DNA of 6,285 nucleotides from Bacillota bacterium (lineage in GTDB: Bacteria; Bacillota; UBA4882; JAAYXC01): contig JAAYXC010000326.1 in assembly GCA_012516115.1 (NCBI GenBank), forward strand, positions 1 to 6,285, in the 5' to 3' direction. Made by a program: the position numbers and the translations under genes. The stretch's first letter is position 1. Each line of letters begins with the position of its first letter. This document shows, piece after piece, positions 1-6,000 of the stretch. The notes beneath the pieces were generated by a model. The model was not told the origin of the DNA, made no database searches, and was given only the letters and a program-made list of their open reading frames with translations.

Positions 1-3000
1 CGGCCCAATCCGGTACCGGCAGGGGGAGGGGGGGTTTTTTCGTCTCGAGCCTTTCTATTTCGACCCCACGCGTCTTCCGGATGCAGCGCTCGGTCGTCCC
101 GAGATAACCCAGATGGACGCGGCCGCCGAGGTCCACGGGGCCGTTGACGAAGGCGCTTTGGATCTCGGCGCGGCCTTTGGCCACAAGAACCCGGCAGAGG
201 AGGCCGTATGGCGCGGTCCACGGCTTGACGATCCGGAACTCTAAGGTCTTTTTCTCCTCACGGTTTCCCGCATGGTCCACCGCGTAGTAACTCAAGGTAT
301 GAGGGCCTTCGGTCTCTACGGCGAAGGGCCCGGAATAGAGTTCCTCGGCGCCGCCGTCGAGGGAGTAGTAGATCCCCGCCACGCCGCTGCCGCCATCGTT
401 GTCCACGGCGGTAAGGATAACGGTCACCCCGGGCTTGTAGGCGCCGCAGTACATACGCTCGCCGAAAAGGACCGCCGTGGTGACCGGCGGAATGGTATCG
501 GGAATTACCACCTGGATCCCGACCGGCGGCGTCCAGGTCTCGTAACCCGCAACGTCCAATGCGCGGGCGCGGAGCGTATGTGGGCCGGGCGGGAGATACA
601 AAGCGATCTTTGCCGGCGAATCGGTGAATTCGGCGCGCTTCTCCCCGTCCACGTAGAGTTCGGCCAGTTGGAGCCCTAGATTATCGAAGGCCTCGACGAC
701 GGCGTCGAAGTCGGGCGGGACCTCCTCCCCTTCGGCGGGCGCCAGGATCCGGACCACCGGCGGAGTCTGGTCGATCATGATGCGCATGGACTGCCAGTCC
801 TCCGCATTCCCGAGGCGGTCGACGGACCGGAACCCGATCTCGTAGACGCCTTCGGTCGAAAAGACGATCGGTCCCTCATAATCCACCTGGCCCTGGCCGA
901 GGTCATAGACGGTCTCCGCCACGCCGATAAGGTTATCGAAAGCAGTAAGGGTCAGGGACGAACCGATGACCCCATAGAAGACGCCGTCTTTGATCAGGCG
1001 CAGGTCGGAAAGGTCTGCGGTAGTGACCGGTGGCGTGGAGTCGACGAGCAACCCGGTGCTGCTCAACGGGACGGTCGCCTCGTCGACGACGGCCTGCATG
1101 ACCGCCATATAGCGGGCATCGGGGAGATCGACCGTCCGGTTTGTCGCCTCGGCATAAGTCTCCCCCGGTTCCATGGCCAGCTCTTCCGTGATGACCATCC
1201 CGATCTCCTTCGTCTCCGGGTGGACCAGCATGATCCGCAAGGAGAGCGGATCGAGCCGCTTGTTCCCGTTGTTCGTAACGGTATAGGCGAACTCCACCTC
1301 TTGGCCGGCCTGCGTCTGCCGCGGGGTCACGATCAAAGTACCGGCGCGCAGGGCCGTCTCCACCACCGTAACGGTCCGGGCGGCCGACCAGAGCACCACC
1401 CCGTCGGTGGCGCTAAGGGAAGCAAAAACGTTGTATTCCCCGCTTTTACTCCGCCCGATGGGCCAGTAAAAGACCTGCGCCTGGCCTTCCCCTACCGGCA
1501 GGTACGCCACGGCGGCCCGATCGGTCCAGACCTCTCCCCCGAAGGAGTCCTTCACCGTTACTTCCAGTATCAGATCTCGCAGATGGGTGTTAATGCCGGT
1601 ATTCCACAGATCGACGGTGATCGCGGCCTTCTCCGTGGGAGCATAAGCCAGTTTATCCGTGGCCAGGCGGCCGTCGGCCGCGCGGTTAGGCGCGATTGCG
1701 AACTCTGCAGGGTATTCCGCAAACAAATCTTCGTTCTCGTAAAGCTCCAGGCAGGCCAGATAACCGCCGGGCGCGGCGCGGCCGGTGTTCCAGATAAAGC
1801 TTTGCCGCCATTCTCCGCCGCCATCCAGGGCGAGTTGGAAATGGGCCACATCGGCGAGGACCTTTCCCGCACCGTCTTTGATGACCACTCTGGCCGCACC
1901 GGACCAAGTCCCAACCTCGTGGTTCAGGATGGCCACGGTCAGGAGGGCATCTTCCATCGACTGGTAAATGGCTTTGTCCTTCTCGATCCTTCCTGCGACG
2001 CCCCGCCGATTCACGGTCAAAGGACGGGAAGCCTTGTTGTTGCCTTCGTCTTCTTCCTCGATCGCATCCAGCGGATCGACGAGGACCCAGACCGCATATT
2101 CACCGGGGGTAACCCCGGCCGTCCAGAAACACTCCACATCGTGATACCCAAGATAATCCAGGTATGGTATGGCCGAGGATCCGAGCAAAACCCTGCCCCC
2201 GGCGGGATCGCCGAGGTAGAAACCGACCTCGGCCGGCCCGCTCGGCAAGCCGATGTTCCTGATCCTGGCCGCGATCCCGATCCTCTGACCGCAAGAGGGG
2301 TTTTCCTGGGTGAAAGAGATCTCGGAACTTGTGATCAAGAGGTCCGGTTTCCCCCGGCCCGGGACGAAGAGATCGACGTAGGCCTCGTTATTCTCCTCGC
2401 TGGTCTCGGTTATCTCGTTCCTGCGATCCAAAACGAGGTAGAATCGATGCTCCCCGGCCCGGGAGCGCCATGGAACCGCCAGCGCGATGGTGGCGTTGGG
2501 TTCGAGCGCGGGGAGCACCTTCGCTTCGAGCAGGATGCCTCCGGCCCGCGGATCGCCGAGGAAGAACGCGGCCTCGGCGTTCTCCACCCTGACGCCGCCG
2601 GCGTTGCCGACGAGGGCCCGCAGCATACAGACCTCATTCTCCGCAGATACCGGATCGGCCTCAAATCGTGTAATGACAAGATCCCCGAATGAATCTCGGG
2701 GGGCCCGGTACCGGCCCTGGCCACTCCCGACGGCCTGCCGGTAGGAGGCCTCAAGGGCGACCGTCCGCAGGGTTCCGTCCCTGGACGCGTTCGTCGTCTC
2801 ATATTCCAGGTAATAGTGGACTCTCTTCTGGGAGAGAACGCGCAGGAGGTAGTTGACGACCTGGTTGGCGTCCTGGAAGAAGAACATCTCGCCGCCCGTC
2901 CCCCGGGCCAGGGTTTGCATCTCGTCCTTCACGCTCTGGCCGGTATCGGAGAAACCGTAGAAGGGATAGGCCTCGACGTTATTGGCCCGGCAAACTTCGG

Positions 3001-6000
3001 TAGCCTCGGCGATGCTGGCCAGGTCGTTGGCGTCCTGGCCGACCCCCTGGTAGCAGTCCTCGTCGCTGATGGGGATGACGATCCGGTACGCGCCCGGCCG
3101 CCAGGGATAGTACGCGGCCACCCAGGCCGTGCCGGGCCCCCAGCATTCCATGGAAGTCGCAACGATGTTCCCCTTGAAGATCCCCTGGGTCAAAGCCTCG
3201 GCGCCCGAAATTCCTGTTCGGACGACCTGCAGACCGTAGACTTTGGTGCGGAGATCGATCCCCACCCTGGTAAGGGTCTCGGTGAGATCGCGGATGATGC
3301 CCGGCAGAACCAGCCATTCATCGTCCATGCTCCCGGAGGTATCGATCACGAAGACCAGGTCGATCTTGGCGGCCTCCGTCGTCTCGTCGGCGATGCTCGA
3401 GAGCACCAGGATGTCCTGGGGCCTCCCGTCCTCGAACAGCCTGAGGTTGGCCTTCCTCAGGCCGGCCACACCTTCGCCCATCGCGTCGTTCACTTGGAAG
3501 CCGACCTTGATCCGGGGGAAGTCTTGACTCGCCACATCGACCACTTTCACCTCGAGAACCGCGGTGAAGGTGATGGTTATGTCCCGGCTGGTTACGTTGT
3601 TCGTCTCATCGAACTCGTTCAACTCGTTCCGTGGGTCGATCTTCACATAGATGGTGTACTCCCCGGCGAACCCCGAGGGATCCCAGACGTACTGGAGCAG
3701 GCATTCTTGGCCCGGACCAAGCGGCGGTGTTAAGACCTCGCCCAAGAGCACCCCGCCGGCAGCGGGATCGCCCGCATAGATGGCCACAGGCACTTTCTCG
3801 ACAGTTTCCAGGCCCGTATTGGTAACTTTCACCGATAAAGTGACGTCGTCGAAGACGGAGGGACGATACGGCGAGTAATAGAGGGCCCCCGCCTTGATCG
3901 ACAAGTCCCTGGCGCTTATCTCGGCCTCCACCGGTTGGGTGGGCGCGCTCTCCAACCCGGCCACGTTCACGGCCGAGACCCGGTAAATATAACGTCCCGG
4001 CGCCAGATCCGTGCTGGTATGGGTGGTGCTCGTTATTCTTGCCGCTTCATAGCCGGCGAATTCGGCCAGACCGGCCCGGGCGGCCGCGTCTTCGATGACG
4101 AGCCTCATCCGATCCGCGACCACCGTCTGTGGGAGATAGATGGTCCGCTTAACCGAATCATCGCCGGTAAAGACCGTCATCCAGACGCCGTCCGTGAAGG
4201 CTTGAATGCTATAAGATTCCGGAATTTCATCCTGGCTATGCCAGGCAAAGGTGATGGCGGAAAGCATTTTCTTCGCGCCGAACCCGAGCTCCAGATACGG
4301 GGCAGGATCCTCGATCGCCGGCCGCCAGTAGGTGGATTCGTTATTATCGTTAACCTTCGCCGGGGCGTAACTGCTATTTCCGAAATAGTAAGACGAGGCC
4401 ATCACACTGCTCGGGGTCAACTTCTGTAGGTTATTGAGGAGAAGTCCGTTACGATAAATTTTGTAACCGAAGAGATTCAGGCTCGTACTAGGACTCCAGC
4501 TAAAAGTGATGCTCCTGCCACTGATCGCGGCCCTTGGGGTTTGCGGTGCTAAAGGCGGGGAGAAGACGAAGACGGCTTCGGCCGGTTCGCTCCTGTTCCC
4601 GTTGATGTCCACGGCCACCAGTTTGAAGGTGAACTCCTTCGTGGCCGCGGGCAGCGAGTAATCAAACTGTACCGCGGTCTTGGAAAGAAGAGTGCTGTTC
4701 AGCGGCTGGCCGGAATCGCCCAGGTAAATGTAGTAACCTGCCAAGTCCGGCTCGGTATTGGCCGTCCATTGCAGACGCAAGAAACCGTTCCCCTCGGTGA
4801 CCCGGAAGTCCCCCGGGACGGCCGGCGGGGTCCGTTCCGCCACTTCTACCTGAACGATATTCGAGGCCGCGGATAAAACCCCCGCTTCCGAGACCGCGCG
4901 CACGAAATAAACGTAGGTCCTGTTCTGCTGCACTCTATCGGTATACGAGAGATCTTTTACCAGATTGGCCCCGTAGACTCTTAATTCCGCGAGGTAAATA
5001 TAGGACGGTCCCGCAAGAAAGACCAGTTTGATTCTATCGGTGGCAAGGATTCTTCCGAAGGCTATCTCGTTATTCACGCCGGTGTTCCCACGGATCCGGC
5101 CCATTTCGATCCATGCATCATTCATCCAGACCAAAAGATCATAATCCCGCGCGGCGTAGTTCGATGAATACCAATGGACCCCGACCTTACCGATCTCGAC
5201 CGGCGCGGCGAAGCTCATCTCGATGGAAGCCGGATAGACGTTGCCGCCCGGATACCAATAGGTGTTGAGATTGTTATCGGCCGTCCGCGTTACGATACTG
5301 TTGTTATGCGAGGCGGTAAAAGAAGCGGTGTTGGCGATGTTCGTCTCCGGGTTTACTTCGACGTAGTCGCGGTAGATCCGGAACCCGGCGATCCCGTCGA
5401 ACCGCGGGATCTCCCATTGGAGGAGGACCTGGTTCCCCACGGCGGTACCGCGTAAGTTATACGGAGAAGAGATGCCCCCCACCTCCACCGTAAGCGGTGC
5501 GGACGGCGCGCTCTGGTTGCCCGCTTTGTCCCGGGCCGCGACCGCGTACTCATAACGACCGTCGGGGAGCGCCGGGTCCCGGTGGCTCATCACGGTATCC
5601 AGAACGTTTTCGTAGACCGCGAGCTCCAAGATCCCGAGGTAATTCGTATTGACTCCCGCCGTGCAGTAGATCCTTATGCCGTCGGTCAGGACAAGGTGGG
5701 CGAAGTCATGGGTGATATCCGAAGCCTGGTTACCCCTGACCGACGCCACGGCCACCCATCTGCCGTCAGAACGGTACTGGATCTGATAATCCCGGCCATA
5801 ATAGCTGCCTTGCCAGACGAGACGGAGGCCCGAGAGAATCTTCGGTTCCTTGAAAGTGATCATATACCAGGCTGGAAAACCGGAGCTCTGTGTGCGCCAA
5901 TATGTACCGGAATCACCATCCACGGCCTTGGCTGGCTCGTAGGCGGACGAATACCATGAGGATGCCGAGACCTGGCCGGAAGAGACGCAGTTCTGCGGCA

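Noticed and set aside
22..34. Possible G-quadruplex on the plus strand
   Set aside because: Only two long G runs separated by one A plus a short GG upstream; four well-formed G tracts of three are not clearly available with loops, and a coding explanation suffices.
22..45. Possible programmed frameshift site at the A6-C7 run on the coding strand
   Set aside because: No in-frame X XXY YYZ heptamer is formed (codons are AAA AAA CCC CCC CTC), and the zero frame continues open and sensible. Too little downstream sequence is visible to argue for a shift.
1220..2692. Plus-strand open frame of 490 codons
   Set aside because: Exactly antisense in codon register to the CARDB 2-3 and Ig-like domains. 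Its translation has no recognisable domain and a composition rich in Gly, Pro, Arg and Asp as expected from reverse-complemented GC-rich codons.
2410..3317. Minus-strand frames at 2410-2802, 2979-3317 and 2929-3162, and at 1570-1914
   Set aside because: They are out of frame with the domain-encoding frame on the same strand, are short, arginine/proline-rich, and lack any family signature.
2816..3733. Plus-strand open frame of 305 codons
   Set aside because: Same antisense codon register, lying over the vWA domain and part of CARDB 1, whose motifs on the minus strand are unmistakable.
3935..4429. Plus-strand open frame of 164 codons, with smaller ones at 272-679, 5174-5455 and 5582-5959
   Set aside because: All start in the same codon register antisense to the real gene and show no domain; they lie over discoidin and Ig-like domains.
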